A DNA stretch of 64,000 nt, taken from positions 45,019,368 to 45,083,367 of the forward strand of contig NC_072791.1 of the NCBI RefSeq assembly GCF_028583425.1, given 5' to 3'. Origin of the DNA: Eublepharis macularius (lineage: Eukaryota > Chordata > Lepidosauria > Squamata > Eublepharidae). Position numbers and translations under genes: made by a program. This document shows positions 1-12,924 of this stretch, one piece after another (position 1 is the stretch's first letter; each line of letters starts with the position of its first letter). The notes below the pieces were generated by a model. It saw only the letters and a list, made by a program, of their open reading frames with translations. It was not told where the DNA came from and did not search any database.

Positions 1-270
1 AGAGCAGAACAGGAGGTCTCTGGTTGGCAGACAGACCTGCCTAACAGGGTTTGGAGGGATGAAATTGGTGTTTCCCATGGCTACAGAAGGCCCATCTCTT
101 CAGTTGCCTAGAGGATTAACCCCCGCCCCTGCTCCTTGCTGTATAGGGCAGAATGGAAGCTCTCCAGTTGGCAAGGAGAGCTGCCTATCAAGGTTATGTG
201 GGCTAAAATTGGGGTTTCCAATGGCAACAAAAGGTCTGCAGACATTCCAGGCCTATGTTGCCTAGGGAAT
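1..270. repeat. Diverged tandem pair, unclassified repeat
   Basis: Two related units, at about 14-116 and 160-266, share CTCTnnnTTGGCA, CTGCCTA, GGTnTTTCC, ATGGC and GTTGCCTAG in the same order. The following 270-424 is rich in CGAATC/GATTCG motifs. I cannot place it in a family. Confidence 0.4.
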
Positions 271-424
271 CAATGGATCAGCGCCAGCCTGTCTGGCATC
301 ACGAATCATTCAGAAATCGGCTCCAAAAGTCGTGAATTTCATGAAAACCACAGCCCCGCGAAACACATTTTGCGAAATACGAATTGGCCCGATTCATCAC
401 AAAATTTGATTCGTATTTCGATTC

Positions 425-1416
425 GTGCCCATGTCTAATAAGGAAGTGTTAGGCCCAGGAGATAAAGAGAGGGCAGAACTGTTCAATTCCTACTTTGCCT
501 TGGTCTTCTCTTGCAAGGGGAACTGTGCTCAACCAGGCAAAAAGAAAACACATGATGAAGGAAGGGAATCACAGCCTAGGATAAACATAGGGGTGGTACG
601 TAAACACCTAGTTTCTTTAAATGAAATCAAGTCCTTGAGGCATCCTAGAGTATTAAAGGAACTTGCTGATGCAATTGCAGAGCCTCTATCATTGAGATTA
701 GGTGAGATGCTAGAAGATTGGAGGGGATCAAATGTATACCATTACACCTTCTTGCATGCATCAGTTGCAGTTAAAGAAGAACTGAGGGAGTGATCCGCTC
801 GCCCCCATCCCCTTATAGCTGTGCCTACTGAAAAAAGCACGCAAAAAGGTCGGGTGAGCGTCTCATGCCTTTTGGAACTCTGACATGTCCGCAGCTGGCC
901 AGCACATGCAGAGTTCCGATGTGGGACTGCACAGAAGACAAGACGATGAACAATGGGTTAAAATTAAAGCAAAAGAGTTTTCAGCTAAACATTAGGAAGA
1001 ACTTCCTGAAAGTGAGACAAGTTCCTCTGTGGAACAGGCTTCCTTAGGAGGTGGTGGGCTCTCCTTCCTTGGAGGTATTTATGAAATGGCTAGCTGGCCA
1101 CCTGACAGCAATGATGATTCCATGACTCAATATGAATATACGCAGATTAGGAGAGGGAGGACATGAAGGGATGAGAATCTCATGGCTCTTTCTAATATGC
1201 CCAGGATAATACTGATCACCACTTTGGGCTCAGGAAGGAATTTTCCTTCAGGCCAGATTGGCCGAGGATCCTGGATGATTTTTGCCTTCCTCTGGGCTCA
1301 GAGCAGGGGTCACTGGGGGAGGTGAAGGGAGGAAACAGCTGTGAATTTCCTGCACTGTGCAGGGGTCTGGACTAGATGACCCTTGGGGTCCCTTCCAGCT
1401 CTTATGTTTCTATTTT
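425..1416 (+). mobile_element. CR1 LINE, internally deleted 3' part
   Basis: 425-790 translates to CR1 ORF2 sequence (DKERAELFNSYFALVF, RVLKELADAIAEPLSLRLGE). 950-1050 gives the ORF2 C-terminus (LNIRKNFLKVRQVPLWNRLP). These parts are normally separated by most of the reverse transcriptase, so about 1 kb or more is missing between them. The 3' UTR follows, with CCTTGGAGGTATTTATG, CAGGAAGGAATTTTCCTTCA and the terminal GGTCTGGACTAGATGACC / CTTCCAGCTC signature up to about 1416. The element is dead: the reading frame is broken. Confidence 0.85.
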
Positions 1417-1419
1417 TAC

Positions 1420-2900
1420 CTCAGCCGTAAAAACCTGTTTACATACATAAACACACCGTTCTATGGTGCAGCAAATCTGTGCAAACATTATTATAAGGTA
1501 TCACTAACATCATGCATACGTTATGATTATTTATTTAATTAATTAATATGGGTGATTTATATGCTAACTTTCCATGGGCAATCACACTCAAGGTGACTCA
1601 CAAAATTAAAATGAAGCACAAATAAAATATGATAGATAATACAATAACATCCTAAAACCCTAACAGTACATAAAACCCAGAGATAACAGCAGAGTCTAAG
1701 TAAAGACCTTCTGGAATAGGCAGTACTATTATGCTGGGAGGCCTGTAATAGGGAGTGGGAAAGTTTGACAAAGTTCCTGGGTAATGGAATTTTACAATTT
1801 AGCTCACTGAAAACAAGATGATACAGGGATGGAACACAGCCAAAGGCAATGCTAGATATGATGTTATACTTACTTCTTAGGCTAGGCCTCCAGTACGTTT
1901 CTATGTATTATATCACTAGCTTCCTGCTGCCCCCTGCAACACAAACAATCCATTGTTTTCCCCCTAAAGGGACCCAGCTTCAGGACCTAGATTTTAGCTG
2001 CTTCTAATAACTTAACCAAATTCAAATGAGGGAGCAACTTTCTTTTTTGAGGAAATGTTTTCAATTTGATAATATAGTTCACTGAAGAAGTGCATTCTCC
2101 CCTCTAATACACACAGAGTTTATAAGTTTACCAGAAATAGAGGAAAGATAAGGCCAAGCGAAAAAAGAAGATAGAATAGACATCTGCATTGTGACAGCAC
2201 AAGATATGGAAAATGAACAACAACACACACTTATTTGGAGAGTAGATGCCACTGAACTTAGTGAGATTTTCTTCCAAGAAAACACATTCATGACTGTCAC
2301 ATCCAAGACAGAGGACTGGTCAAAGAAGAGGAAGGACAAGATAAAATCTACTGAAACTAAAGGACTGGAAGAAAATCAATGATGATTTTGGCTGAAGGGG
2401 AATGGAAAGTTTGGTGACAGCAGTTCCAGAAAAGTGCAATGGGTAAGTAATATGTTGGTCAAACTGAAGCAAAAAATGCTTCATAAGCTTGAAAACTATG
2501 GAGATGAAAGAAAGGAAGAAGACATGGCAGAGGCTGGAAGGAGGATCAAAAGTAGTTTCTTTAAGGACATGGGAGATCTTAGCTCTTAAAAGTAAAAGAC
2601 AATAAACCAGAGAAGAGGGAAAGAAAGTGAGCTAAATGAAGATAAAATGTCATGAGAGAAAAGATTCAAGACTGAAAATGAAAGCAAACTCTCTCACTAG
2701 AACTAAGACCAGGTAGAGCTGAAGTATCTGACTTAAGGTCACTTCACAGAAATGACTTCCATTGGGAAGTGTGAAGAAATCTAAATGGATCCCACAAACA
2801 GATCACTGTGTAATGATACAAATAGACTTTAAATTTTCTTAGGTCCAATTAGCCAATCAGCTAAAAGTGAGAATATTTTTTATAAAAGTAACAATAACGG
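1420..2900. other. Gene-free stretch
   Basis: AT-rich sequence. 1549-1690 looks like a decayed LINE tail (TTTATATGCTAAC...AAGGTGACTCACAAAATT). The remainder is A-rich on the + strand and I recognise nothing else. Confidence 0.5.
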
Positions 2901-2903
2901 CAC

Positions 2904-3075
2904 TTATAGACTGCTCTTCCAGACAAATTAGTGCCCGTCTCAGAGTAGTGAACACAGTCAGTTATTATTATCCCCACAATACAGCAGGGGAGCTGGAGCT
3001 GAGTTTTTTACTCAAGACCACCAACTGAGCTCATGGCAATAGTGGGATTCAAACCAGCAGACTGCTGATTTGCAG
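2904..3075 (-). mobile_element. MIR-like tRNA-derived SINE
   Basis: On the - strand the unit carries a tRNA-like B-box region (opposite GGGATTCAAACCAGCAG). It also has the CORE-like complement of CAAGACCACCAACTGAGCTC and TTATTATTATCCCCACAA. This layout is typical of reptile MIR/CORE SINEs. Confidence 0.55.
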
Positions 3076-4406
3076 CCTAATGACCCCGCCCCATTGCGGA
3101 AACGGCATCCGTCCTACTATTGAAGCAGTTTGTTTGCAGTTTGAAATAACCGCTACATGGTTCTCTTTGCCCTTGATAAAGCTTGTGTATGCGAAACAAA
3201 CCAAGCTAGCAGTTTGTCGGGCAAGACATATTGGTTCTCCGCAGCAATTGGTGGGCTGGACCTTACAGGACTGAGCCAATGTACTTATGTATGTATGACT
3301 TCAACACTTCGGTACAATTAGAAAACAACGGAACAGTGCAATAAGAAATATATATGGACTGCATTAACTAATGATTGGACATGCCTCAGTTGTAATGACA
3401 AAATTATAACAGTTTACTGATTGTTTATTACAATTATTGTATAACTCTGGATTGATAGATATATATTTGTATTTGTGGAATTCACTTGAAGCACTGAGCA
3501 CTTTAAAGATAACAGTAAATAGTTTGAATTTTGTTGAGGAGGGAGCTCTTGTTAATAGTGCATAGCCTGTTATTCCTGCCTTTTTCCTGCTTTAGGTCTG
3601 TGGCTTGCTGAGTCACCCCAACAACTCATCCTCCACATGCAGTACCCACAAGTACTTACCTTTAGTTGTGAGGTCACAGGAAAACCTCCAAACAGTACCA
3701 AAAAATGGTTTTGGAGGAGAAGTTGGGCACTTTTGTCATCACAGCCTAAGAACACTCACCCCCTTTTAATTTTTTACTTTGCACATGTGCGACTGCATGC
3801 AGCTACTGTTGCAAGCATGCTTCTGTGGCTGAACAGAAATGTGAAGAAGGAAAGGCAAGAGCTTCGGAGGAAGAACTGGGCAGAGACTGAGAAGAGTAGG
3901 AGGTTTCTTCAGAAATGCTTTAAGTGTTTATATGCCAGAAAGTTGGGGGGGGGGAAACGCACCATAAACCCGTAACAAAAAGAAAAGAACAAGTGCAGTC
4001 CCGGTAAATACACAGAAGATGCAGTAAACAAACAATATGCACACAGTTGGCAAATGATAATGTGAGCAAGCTTGGAGAAAAGACACCACAGTTCTGAGGG
4101 TGAACCATACCTCTAAGGGCATGCAAAAATGGCCGAGGTAAGGGCATAACTACACAATATAGCCAATACATGTGGGGTCAAGGGCGTACAACCAGACTCA
4201 CATCAGATGTACATCAGAGGAACTCACCTTAAAAGCACTTGTTTGCTTGGCACTGCAAGGAGGAAGGACCTTCTATTTCTGTTTCTCTCCCACCCCACTT
4301 TTGCCAGCAGAATGGGTGGCAGCAGTAACTCCTTGTCCCTTTCTCTAGTTTCACCCTTGCAGTACTACTTTACATCACCAAGCAAATGAGTGTTTTTCAA
4401 GATGAG

Positions 4407-4500
4407 TTCCTATTTATTTATTTATTTATTTATTTCAAATTTCTATTCCGCCCTCCCCGCAAGCAGGCTCAGGGTAGATAACAACATATTAAAATACAAT
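4407..4500 (-). mobile_element. LINE 3' tail (L2-like)
   Basis: The - strand reads CCTGCTTGCGGGGAGGGCGG followed by AATAGAAATTTGAAATAAAT and TAAATAAA repeats. This is the usual 3' terminus of a squamate L2-type LINE. Confidence 0.55.
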
Positions 4501-4534
4501 AAAACTGAAATTACCTGGTGACACTATAGAGTCT

Positions 4535-4762
4535 CTGAACCAATGCCGGATAGCTACAGTTGAATGGCTAAGGGTAAACAAGCTGAAACTGAATCCTGAC
4601 AAGTTGAAGGTAATGTTAATTGGGAAGGCTGAGGCCTCTCCACTACTGATGAGCTCTAACTGTCTCTCACTGAGCTTAAGGGTGATTCTGGATCCAGCTT
4701 TATTACTGGAGCTGATGCAGCTGCAAAAAAAGGCATTCTACCAACTGCATTTAACTCAGGGT
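4535..4762 (+). mobile_element. L2 LINE ORF2 fragment
   Basis: An open stretch of 76 codons reads WLRVNKLKLNPDKLKVMLIG, LRVILDPALLLELMQL and KKAFYQLHLTQ. These are the conserved C-terminal reverse-transcriptase blocks of L2 (W...NKLKLNPDKTEVLLVG, VxLDPxL, AFYQLR). There is no intact element around it. Confidence 0.75.
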
Positions 4763-5169
4763 GGAAATACATGTTACTAAGTTCCTAAGGATGCTCAAGT
4801 GAACCTCATTTCATGTGTCCCCCCCTCCAATTTTCCATGCACTCACTTGCACAGCCATACTTTAATTTGCTCCATGTGAACGCATTCACGTGTTTGATAT
4901 CAGTTCCTCCTCAACTGCTAAAAGTGTCCCAGTTTCATTCAGTGAAATGCATAGCTTGACACTTTCTCACAACTTGAAGAAATGCAAATTGGCAAGTTAT
5001 AGGAGCCTACAGTACTTGTTCTCAAAGCGAAGGACTCACTTGCAGATGCAATCACACAATGGGAGCTCCCATGAAAGCAGCATTCACGTGCAACAAGCAA
5101 GAACAGCCTGCACATGAATTGAGGGCCACATATATAATCCTGCACTTGAGCATCCCCAAGTAATTCACA

Positions 5170-5530
5170 ATGTGTATTCCCCCCTGCCCCAGTCGGAATG
5201 CAGAGGCAGACACCAAAATTGGGGTATAAAGGGTCATTTTATTGAATAATGACAACGTAACTTGCAACCATGGCAAGGGCCTGACTGGCAGCACAGGTCA
5301 GACCCTGGAGTCGTTCTTGGACCTCCGCCCTGACCTATCTTGGTGAGCCACCCTCTGCCCCAAGTGCAAGCCATCCCTCGTATGGCTGTGCCTTGGCCTG
5401 GCCAGGCGATGTGGTTCCCCATTAAAGCTCCCCCCTGTCCGCAAAGCTGGGGGAGGACCCAACCCTCAAGCCACGACTTTCTCCCTCTTTCTTTGGTGGT
5501 CTCAGGTTGGAAAGTATTCAAAGAATGAAA
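5170..5530 (-). mobile_element. Possible LTR-element fossil (fragment)
   Basis: On the - strand the segment resembles the end of a long terminal repeat, with a poly(A)-signal region followed by a short U5-like tract. The family cannot be assigned and no internal genes are recognised. It is broken and appears old. Confidence 0.35.
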
Positions 5531-6739
5531 TAAATGTGCAGAAATAGAATTTTAATATAACTAGTTCCCATCAGTTTATGCTCAGCACTCAGCAATCATC
5601 AGCATAGACTACTAAATGAAGCGCTGGGAAATACAGATGCTTGAAAGAGTTATTTTGGTGAGAATGATGAAAAATGTTATTGAGGATCAGGAGATAACCC
5701 CAGCAGGCTGAAAATAACTAGGCATCTATTCAGGGTGCCAAGAGCTGGAGAGAAAGCCTCAGGGAGCTCCAGGGTGAATGAGGCTAGAGCTAATACTGGG
5801 GAAGCTGGCCTAATTAGGGAACATGAGTACAACTACATTTTTCAGATTCCAGCTGCAGAATCTGGCCTTATTGCAAGTGAACAGCTGGAAGTCCAACACT
5901 TCTGCAGGCAACTAGGTGGCTTTAAGAGGAGATACATGAATTCATTCTACAGAGATGCAAGTGAAACACACATTAGCTTCTGCCCTTACCCTTCTCCTGA
6001 TGGAAAATGCGTTTCTCCTACCAGACAAGGCCAACTAGGAAATAGTAAGATATTTCAGTTCAAGGTCTTCTGAGGGGATGTGAAAGGTAATTTAGCACTG
6101 ACGATAGCCCCAAGAGCCTAACCTCAAAACTGTCTCAGTGTACAGCACTGGTGAGCTACAACTCTCTGAATGATACGCTACATTCATATGGTAGCAAAGC
6201 ATCCACATGTTTTGTCACATGTCTATGGCTTGCTTTCACATTCAGATCTTATGTTCCATAATGATCTCCAGGTGATATGCTGTCCACCAGCATGGTGTGT
6301 AGCATGTTTACACCAAGCTGAGAGCAGTAAAGATAACAGCTAAAATGCAGCACTGCAGAGGTTGGACAGTTCCCACCATGGCAAGCTTGATAAGAAAGTA
6401 ACCTTTCCCCATCCTCTAACAAAGAATACACTAATTTTGAAACACAATAACACTGTAAGAGTTACTTTGCACGTCAATTTTCCTAAGTGTAGCCCTATTT
6501 TTTTAGAGTACATCTAAATTATGAAGTGAGAATACATATTAACAAATGTGTATATTACATAAATGTATCTATATGTGATTCCTAATATATCCTCAGAGGC
6601 AGATCTAAGTTTGCTGCCATACAGTTTAGTGTAAAAGGCCACAGAAATTTATCCAATTACCACACCATTCAAACAAAAAGCAGAATCAGGTACGGTGAAC
6701 ACCTCAGAGCAAGAACCAAAACTGGCTCAGATACAGCTT

Positions 6740-6960
6740 GGCAGTCACCTGTTAATTCCACAGTGTGAACTATTTATCTACCTAGCACATTTGAAATTGC
6801 CTTCCTTATTCTGTCCCCCAGTAGCACCGTGAAGTAGGTTAAGATGACAGATATAGTGCCTGTCCCAAGGTTACTCAGTAAGTATCATGGTTGAGAAGTG
6901 ATCTGTACTTGGGTTTCCCTGCTCCTAATACAGCACCTTAACCGCTACACTGCACAAGAC
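6740..6960 (-). mobile_element. MIR-like SINE (decayed)
   Basis: The - strand carries a tRNA-like head opposite CAGCACCTTAACCGCTACACTGC and a CORE-like middle (GTGAAGTAGGTTAAGATGACAG in the + direction). Boundaries are vague. Confidence 0.45.
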
Positions 6961-7314
6961 ATTCGCTACCCAAGAACTGAAAATACTATCTGGCGCAAAG
7001 TGGCTAATCTTTCTAATATTATAATGGAGCCCAGCAGACAAAGATGTCATCTCACAACTCCTCTGGCTGCCTCTGATATTACAGAGGTGCCCCTTTTGGG
7101 CAGGCAACTAGGCACTAAAGTTGATTTAGATGATCTTAACATTTGAATAATATAGTCAGTGATAAACTTTTGAAAAGTTATATAAATAAGGTGTTAAATG
7201 CATGAGTTTTCAAATAACACCTTCCGGGTGGATGCAGTTAGACTGAGTGGTTTAGGAGGTTTTTTTCACGAAAGGAGAAAACCAGGGGACAATTATGCTT
7301 GTGTGCAAACATAT

Positions 7315-7461
7315 GCTGATTCCACACATGTTGGATAAAGCACTTTCAATGCACTTTATCAATCGTTTGAGGTGGGTTTTTTGTTCCGCACATGAAAAAA
7401 TCCGTTCCAAATGATCTATAAAGAGGATTGGAAGTACATCATCCAATGTGTGCGGAATCAC
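7315..7461. mobile_element. Short palindromic MITE
   Basis: GCTGATTCCACACATGTTGG on the left is inverted as CCAATGTGTGCGGAATCAC on the right. Inner blocks such as AAATCCGTTCCAAATGATC mirror the left side, so nearly the whole 147 bp is one imperfect hairpin. No open frame is present. The superfamily is uncertain. Confidence 0.65.
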
Positions 7462-8848
7462 TAATATATGATTATAGCCATCAGAGATATATTATTTGGG
7501 CAACCAGCAGTCTGATCTTCACAACTGGCAGACTGAAGTGTTTGCTATAGTTCAACCTTCGAACGCTGAAGAGCAGTTACACAATACAAGACAAAGCACT
7601 TAGAATAGAGACAGCCCTCTGTTTATGCAAACATCCCGACTCCTACAACATTTATTTATTATATTTATATCCAGCTTCGGACAATTGCCCAAAACAACTC
7701 AAGAGGGAAAGACCTTGTCTTCATGTTTACAAACTAAGAAAGAAGACACAAAAGGGCAGAGGAATTGAGGGTCAAGAAAAAGGAAGGAGACTGTTTTGGC
7801 AGTGTCAAAAAGAATTTATATCCAGTTGGGGCCAGGCTGATCTTTCCTGTCTGGTGTTCTTGCTTGGATGTAGGTGGTGCAGCCTTTCAGCAGACCCCAC
7901 AATCTTCTGGCTGGTGACAGAGGTCGGGATCTCCTTCTCCTTGCTTCTGCAGTTTCAGGGCAAATCTTATTCACATCCTTCCAGCTCATCAACCAGGTTT
8001 TGTTCCTCATACCACCACTCAATTATCTTTGTTCAGCTTCATCACCTACTTTGCAGGCATTCAAGTTCATCCCAGAGACCAGAGTGATTTAAATGGCACA
8101 CAGCCACCTGACAGGACACAGGTCAAGTTCTGCAGAAGGCAAAAGTCCAGAGTGAAAGATGTCATGAGGTACAGCAGTCCCCAGCTCAAAATGTTTGCTC
8201 ATTACATTCAGCCAGCCAGCCAGAAGCTACCTTTGTCTCCACAAATGAGAAATGCATGCCAAATACAGAAGAACTTGGATCCAAACATCTGGCCCTAAGG
8301 GGGTTCAGAAAAAGAGCACAAAGAGTGACCAGGGAGTTGGGAAGGGCCAAGAAGGAGAATGACTAAAGATTACAAGTATTTCAAGCTTGGCTAAGCAGCA
8401 AAGAATTGCACAGGACAAGTGTACAAGCTTTTAAAGTTTTGAGCACTTTATAGGCAAGGGTGGAGGAGGACTCTCAGAACTATTTCACAGAAGACGGTCA
8501 CGTTGTAACAGAAATTTTGTGTCGAGGACACCTCCCCTCCCTGTTGTCATTACAAAAAAATCCCTCTAGCAACTACACCAACAAATGCTCATATTCATAG
8601 TCTCCAGTTATTTCCATGAGATTAAGCAGCTGGGAGTCAAGAGGGATCAGTACCACGTAATTAGACAACACTTCCAGCAAGGACTCCGGAGACCAGAGCT
8701 CTGGAACCCTTTGCAGGATACAAAGGGATGCAAGCAGAACTAATAAGAGAGGGGTTTTTTTAAAGTTCCCCTGCTGCAAAAATAGCAGGCACCATCCAGT
8801 CAAAGTTAAGAACATTTAAATCTCACTTATTTCAATGTGAGATTTAAG

Positions 8849-9080
8849 TATCTGCAGGATATATTGTCGAAGGCTTTCACGGCTGGAGAACAATGGTTGT
8901 TGTGGATTTTTCGGGCTGTATTGCCGTGGTCTTGGCATTGTAGTTCCTGACGTTTTGCCAGCACCTTCGGTGCTACACCTCTGAAGATGCCAGCCACAGC
9001 TGCTGGCGAAACGTCAGGAACTACAATGCCAAGACCACGGCAATACAGCCCGGAAAACCCACAACAACTATCTGCAGGAT
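8849..9080 (+). mobile_element. Penelope-like element copy A, palindromic, with 12-bp target-site duplication
   Basis: TATCTGCAGGAT flanks the insert at 8849-8860 and 9069-9080, so the insert is 8861-9068. Inverted arms of about 68-69 nt lie at 8895-8963 and 9001-9068. On the + strand 8980-9025 reads CCTCTGAAGA, a 6-bp stem GCCAGC/GCTGGC, then GAAACGTCAGG. This matches the minimal hammerhead ribozyme of Penelope-like retroelements (CUGANGA - stem II - GAAA - short stem III - GUC). Family assignment is inferred from that motif and the palindromic layout. Confidence 0.7.
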
Positions 9081-10409
9081 GTTTTATCCAGTGAGACTGA
9101 AGAATCAGTGTGAGAAGAGCTATCACTTGTGATACAATCTAGTTTTCATTTCTCAATTAGGCATGCTAACAACTTTGACATGAACACAATCATCAGGTAA
9201 ACTTACTTGCTCAAATTTCCTTAACTACATGCAAGGTGAACACCTGATCAGATCCCCACAAAATTCCCTGCTGAAGTTCATCTTGAGCACACCACCATGC
9301 TGAGCAGCTTTAGCCTGGAAACTGGCCACTTGTACTATAGGGCCAGGTCACTGCAGCTTATAGCTGCTTTTACGCAAACTAAGAACTAAATCATTATATT
9401 TATGAGAGAAGAGGAACTATCTTCAGCAGTCATAGCTGGGTCATAAACCGACCAGCTTATACTGCGAAGCACAGAATTGTTTGCACTCATTTCCTCTTTC
9501 CATCTGCATAGTTGGATATATCCTTTTAGATGGGATAGATTGCATTGCCTGCATTTTGCACCTGTGCAGTTAGCAGCATCTACTGGAAAATCAATTCAAG
9601 AACTGATCACAAGATTAGCTAGGTTCATGGACAGACACCGAAGGAACACAGAGACATCAACATATTAATTCTCAACTTGAACCTCAGATTGATTTTTTTC
9701 TTATTGCTATGTGCCTTTTAAATGTCTGAGGTGCCGGTGGGGAGCTGCTTGTGCAAGAAAGCTTTGCTCTGTTCAAATCAGATGTCTCCAAACAGTTTGC
9801 CCAACAATTAGCTCCCTTCTCACAGAGGGTAAACAAGTAGTGAGCCAAACCAGGGAATGATCAAACATAACTAGTCACAACCAATTGTTGAAGAATTAAC
9901 TTGAAGCAACAGTCCTACTGTAACTCACAAAAATTTAAAAAATTAGGTTCTTTTAGTATTACTATTTTTATGATTTTGTAGGGAAGGGAACTGAATCAAA
10001 ATACTCTCTCCATATTAAAATCATACTGGAAGGCAACGTTCTATCAGGGCTTCCAGCAACGGCTAGTCAGATCCCCCCATGAAGCACAGGCAGGTGTGAT
10101 ATAATAAGCTATGCCCTTTTGCTTGCTTCCAACATCCACACCAATACAAGGAAGTGTGCCAACACAGCTATTATTATTATTGCAGCACAAGTAAATTATA
10201 CAATCAATATAAACACAACAGTTTCGATTCCATTCAATTCAATGTGGCTGCAAACTTGTTCCAATAGACTGAGAGAGTCAAGTCCCATATGTTAACGGAA
10301 CTTCTTTATCACAGGCTGCAAACGGTGCCAGTTGAAGTTAATCGGTGGCGTCCAAGATTTATGAGCTCCAAGGTGGCGACGAGCTATACCGGTCTATTCC
10401 TTTTTGTTT

Positions 10410-10640
10410 TGGTTGTGCTTCCAACATCCAGCAGTTAGAAGCACATGGGCTCGAACCATCCAAGTCCCATTTAGCTGGTCACAGCTAATATCCATCAATG
10501 GGTTTATCTTGTATGTTTAATCCTATTTAAAAAACATCTAAGCTAGTGCCCATCACCACATATGGTGGCAACAATTTCTGTAAGTTAATTATGTATTGAA
10601 GAAATACTTCCTTTTGCCTGGCCTGAAACATAACTTCAGA
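10410..10640 (-). mobile_element. CR1 LINE 3' fragment
   Basis: The - strand reads AAGGAAGTATTTCTTCAATA, then AATTAACTTACAGAAATTGT and GTGGTGATGGGCACTAGCTT. This corresponds to the CR1 ORF2 C-terminus (KKYFL...) and the start of the 3' UTR. The frame is broken. Confidence 0.6.
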
Positions 10641-11980
10641 AGGAATAAAGATAGAATCTTGGCCTCATTTGTTTAGACTTCACAAATGACTACAGCACCA
10701 GAAGGGGATAGAAATATTGTATGATTAGGGACAAAAAATAAAATAAAATCCCTGTTCATGATTGACTCCAACCTATGCTGACAGACAGGTGTGAAACTGA
10801 AAAGGCAATGCCATTCCAGCCACCCTAAGGCTTAATAGAGCAGCAAACACATAAATTGTTTGGAAAACACACTAGGCTCAGAGACATCCACCATACTCAC
10901 AAGCATTTAACAGCTACATCTGCTTTTAGCCTGCAGCTGAAACCAGGCTTGGAAAGACATCAACTCTGAGCTTATTTTGAAACAGAAATGGCGCACCTCA
11001 TGCCTCTCGTAAACAGCTACAAAACTGCACCTTCAAGGCTTTAGAATTTGTCATCACTGATTTTTACAAAGGAAAAGACTTGCCTCTGCATCTCTTGAGA
11101 GGCATAACTGTCATCACAGACTAGCTAATACAACTTCCTGTGATAGTAAACATACACCGCAGAAACCTACAAAACCCATACCCTACTGATAAACCTGCAA
11201 AGTAAAAGAAACATTTATGAAGGATGACGTCTTCAGGTTGGTCTTGGAACTGCCATAAAACAGTAGCTTTTATATAAAAATTAGGAAAACAAAAGTTAAG
11301 AATGTGGCCAGGGGATGATTAAGAGCTTGCATAACAAGCGCTGTTCTGCAGGATGCAAGGTTCTGTTGATTGGCAACCCCCACCCCGGAGAACTTTTCTC
11401 TGCTTCCAAGTCCATTTGTGCATCCAGGAAATTAGTGCACCGATTGCCACTCACCACTTTCAGTTCTAGCCAATTGTTCCCTGAATCCCTACCTGTATCC
11501 CTAATATGCATGTTTCTTTCCATGTTTTGATCTCCATAACCTCTCCACATACCAACTAGTACCCATTTCTTAATATTACAATTTATTTTTGATCCTGCTG
11601 TTCCACCCTCTCCAAATACCAGCAGTGCAACCCACATGGTTATCTGAGGTCTGCAGAGCTACTAAAGAGCCACAGCACAAATGAGCATCTGACATGAGAT
11701 TCTGTAGATCACTAAGGAAGCATTTGATCCAGTAATATGGAATGCTGTAGAAAATAGGGCCTATGACTAAAAGTGTAGGACACTGTGCTTCATTCACAGA
11801 GCTAGCCATCTTCTGTTAGATGCCACTGCAATAAAGACTATACATCTGTTTCTCAGTTCATGCTGAGAGATTTATCATGGAAAATAAAGTGAGAAAAGGA
11901 AAGAAATGAGCACAGCTGCTGCTGTCAAAATGGCACCGGACATACATTGCTATGGTTTCCTCATCTGTAGTCTTCACAGA
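10640..11980. other. Gene-free stretch
   Basis: Apparently unique, moderately AT-rich sequence. I found no exon of IFT43 or of another gene here on either strand. Confidence 0.4.
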
Positions 11981-11983
11981 GAT

Positions 11984-12720
11984 GACTTTATTTATTTAAA
12001 ACATTTGTATGCCGCCTTTGTACCCAAGCAGGGCCCCAAGGTGGTGAATGTTTAAAAAATTTTAAACATTTAAAAAATTAAATATAAAACAACTTAAAAT
12101 AATGTAAAAATAACTCAATAAACACACACACAAACACACAACTAGAAGAACAGGAAAGAGGGCCTATAACAGTTATTGGGGGTATACCAAACAAAACAAC
12201 AAAGTCTTCACCCACTGGTGGAAGAAAGCGACAGAGGGGACAGATGCCCAAGGAGGAAGTATGAAAGTTCTGGCACTGTGATTGAAAATGACTGTGCAGC
12301 CTCAAATGGCATTGTCACCTGAAGCAGGGCCTCCAAAGATGACCAGAGCGAATTGGAAGGTTCATATGGGAGAAGGCGGTCCTTCAGATATGATGGCCCC
12401 AAGCCATACAAGGCTTTAAAGGTCAATATCAGCATCTTGAATTGGGCCTGGAAGCAAATCAAGAGCCAATGTTGATGGAACAACATTGGAGAGATATGGT
12501 TCCTACAACTCACACCAGACAGTATTCTGGCCATATCATTCTGTACCAGTTGTAGCTTCTGAACAACTGTCAAGCGCAGCCACATGTAGACCACATTACA
12601 GTAATCTAATCTAGATGTACCACAGTGGCAAGATCTTTCCTTTCCAGAAAGGGCAGAAGCTGGCGAAAGACATCCCAGGCCACTGTTGACACCTATTTAC
12701 CCAACAATATCCCCAGGTCC
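11984..12720 (-). mobile_element. L2-type LINE 3' end
   Basis: The - strand frame at 12594-12208 reads KLQLVQNDMARILSGVSCR, FQAQFKMLILTFKALYGLGP and SYLKDRLLPYEPS, the L2 ORF2 C-terminus. It is followed by 3' UTR and ends in the tail opposite TTTATTTATTTAAAACATTTG at 11984. A related 3' UTR recurs at 21335-21560. The element is a fragment with no 5' half. Confidence 0.75.
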
Positions 12721-12924
12721 AGCAGCATTTGATGCATTTACACATGATGTGTATGGATTTCTTATAAAAAGGCTTCTCCCTTCCCTCTGAGCTCCATAAA
12801 TTTGCCACTCCCATTCAGGTGACTGAAGTGGCTCAAAAAGAGAACACAAAGCAGACAAAGATGAAACATCCTTAAACATAAAAGGTGAGCCATATTTCAG
12901 ATGACTCACTTTTTATGTGGTACA

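Noticed and set aside
3165-3215. TTGATAAAGC...GCGAAACAAACC resembling a degraded hammerhead
   Set aside because: The CUGANGA core is broken, stem II barely pairs and no stem I partner is present. It is too weak to call.
10800-10850. Gly-Gly-Trp in one - strand frame, considered for IFT43 exon 3
   Set aside because: Flanking residues do not match the IFT43 segment after QGGW and a stop lies immediately upstream.
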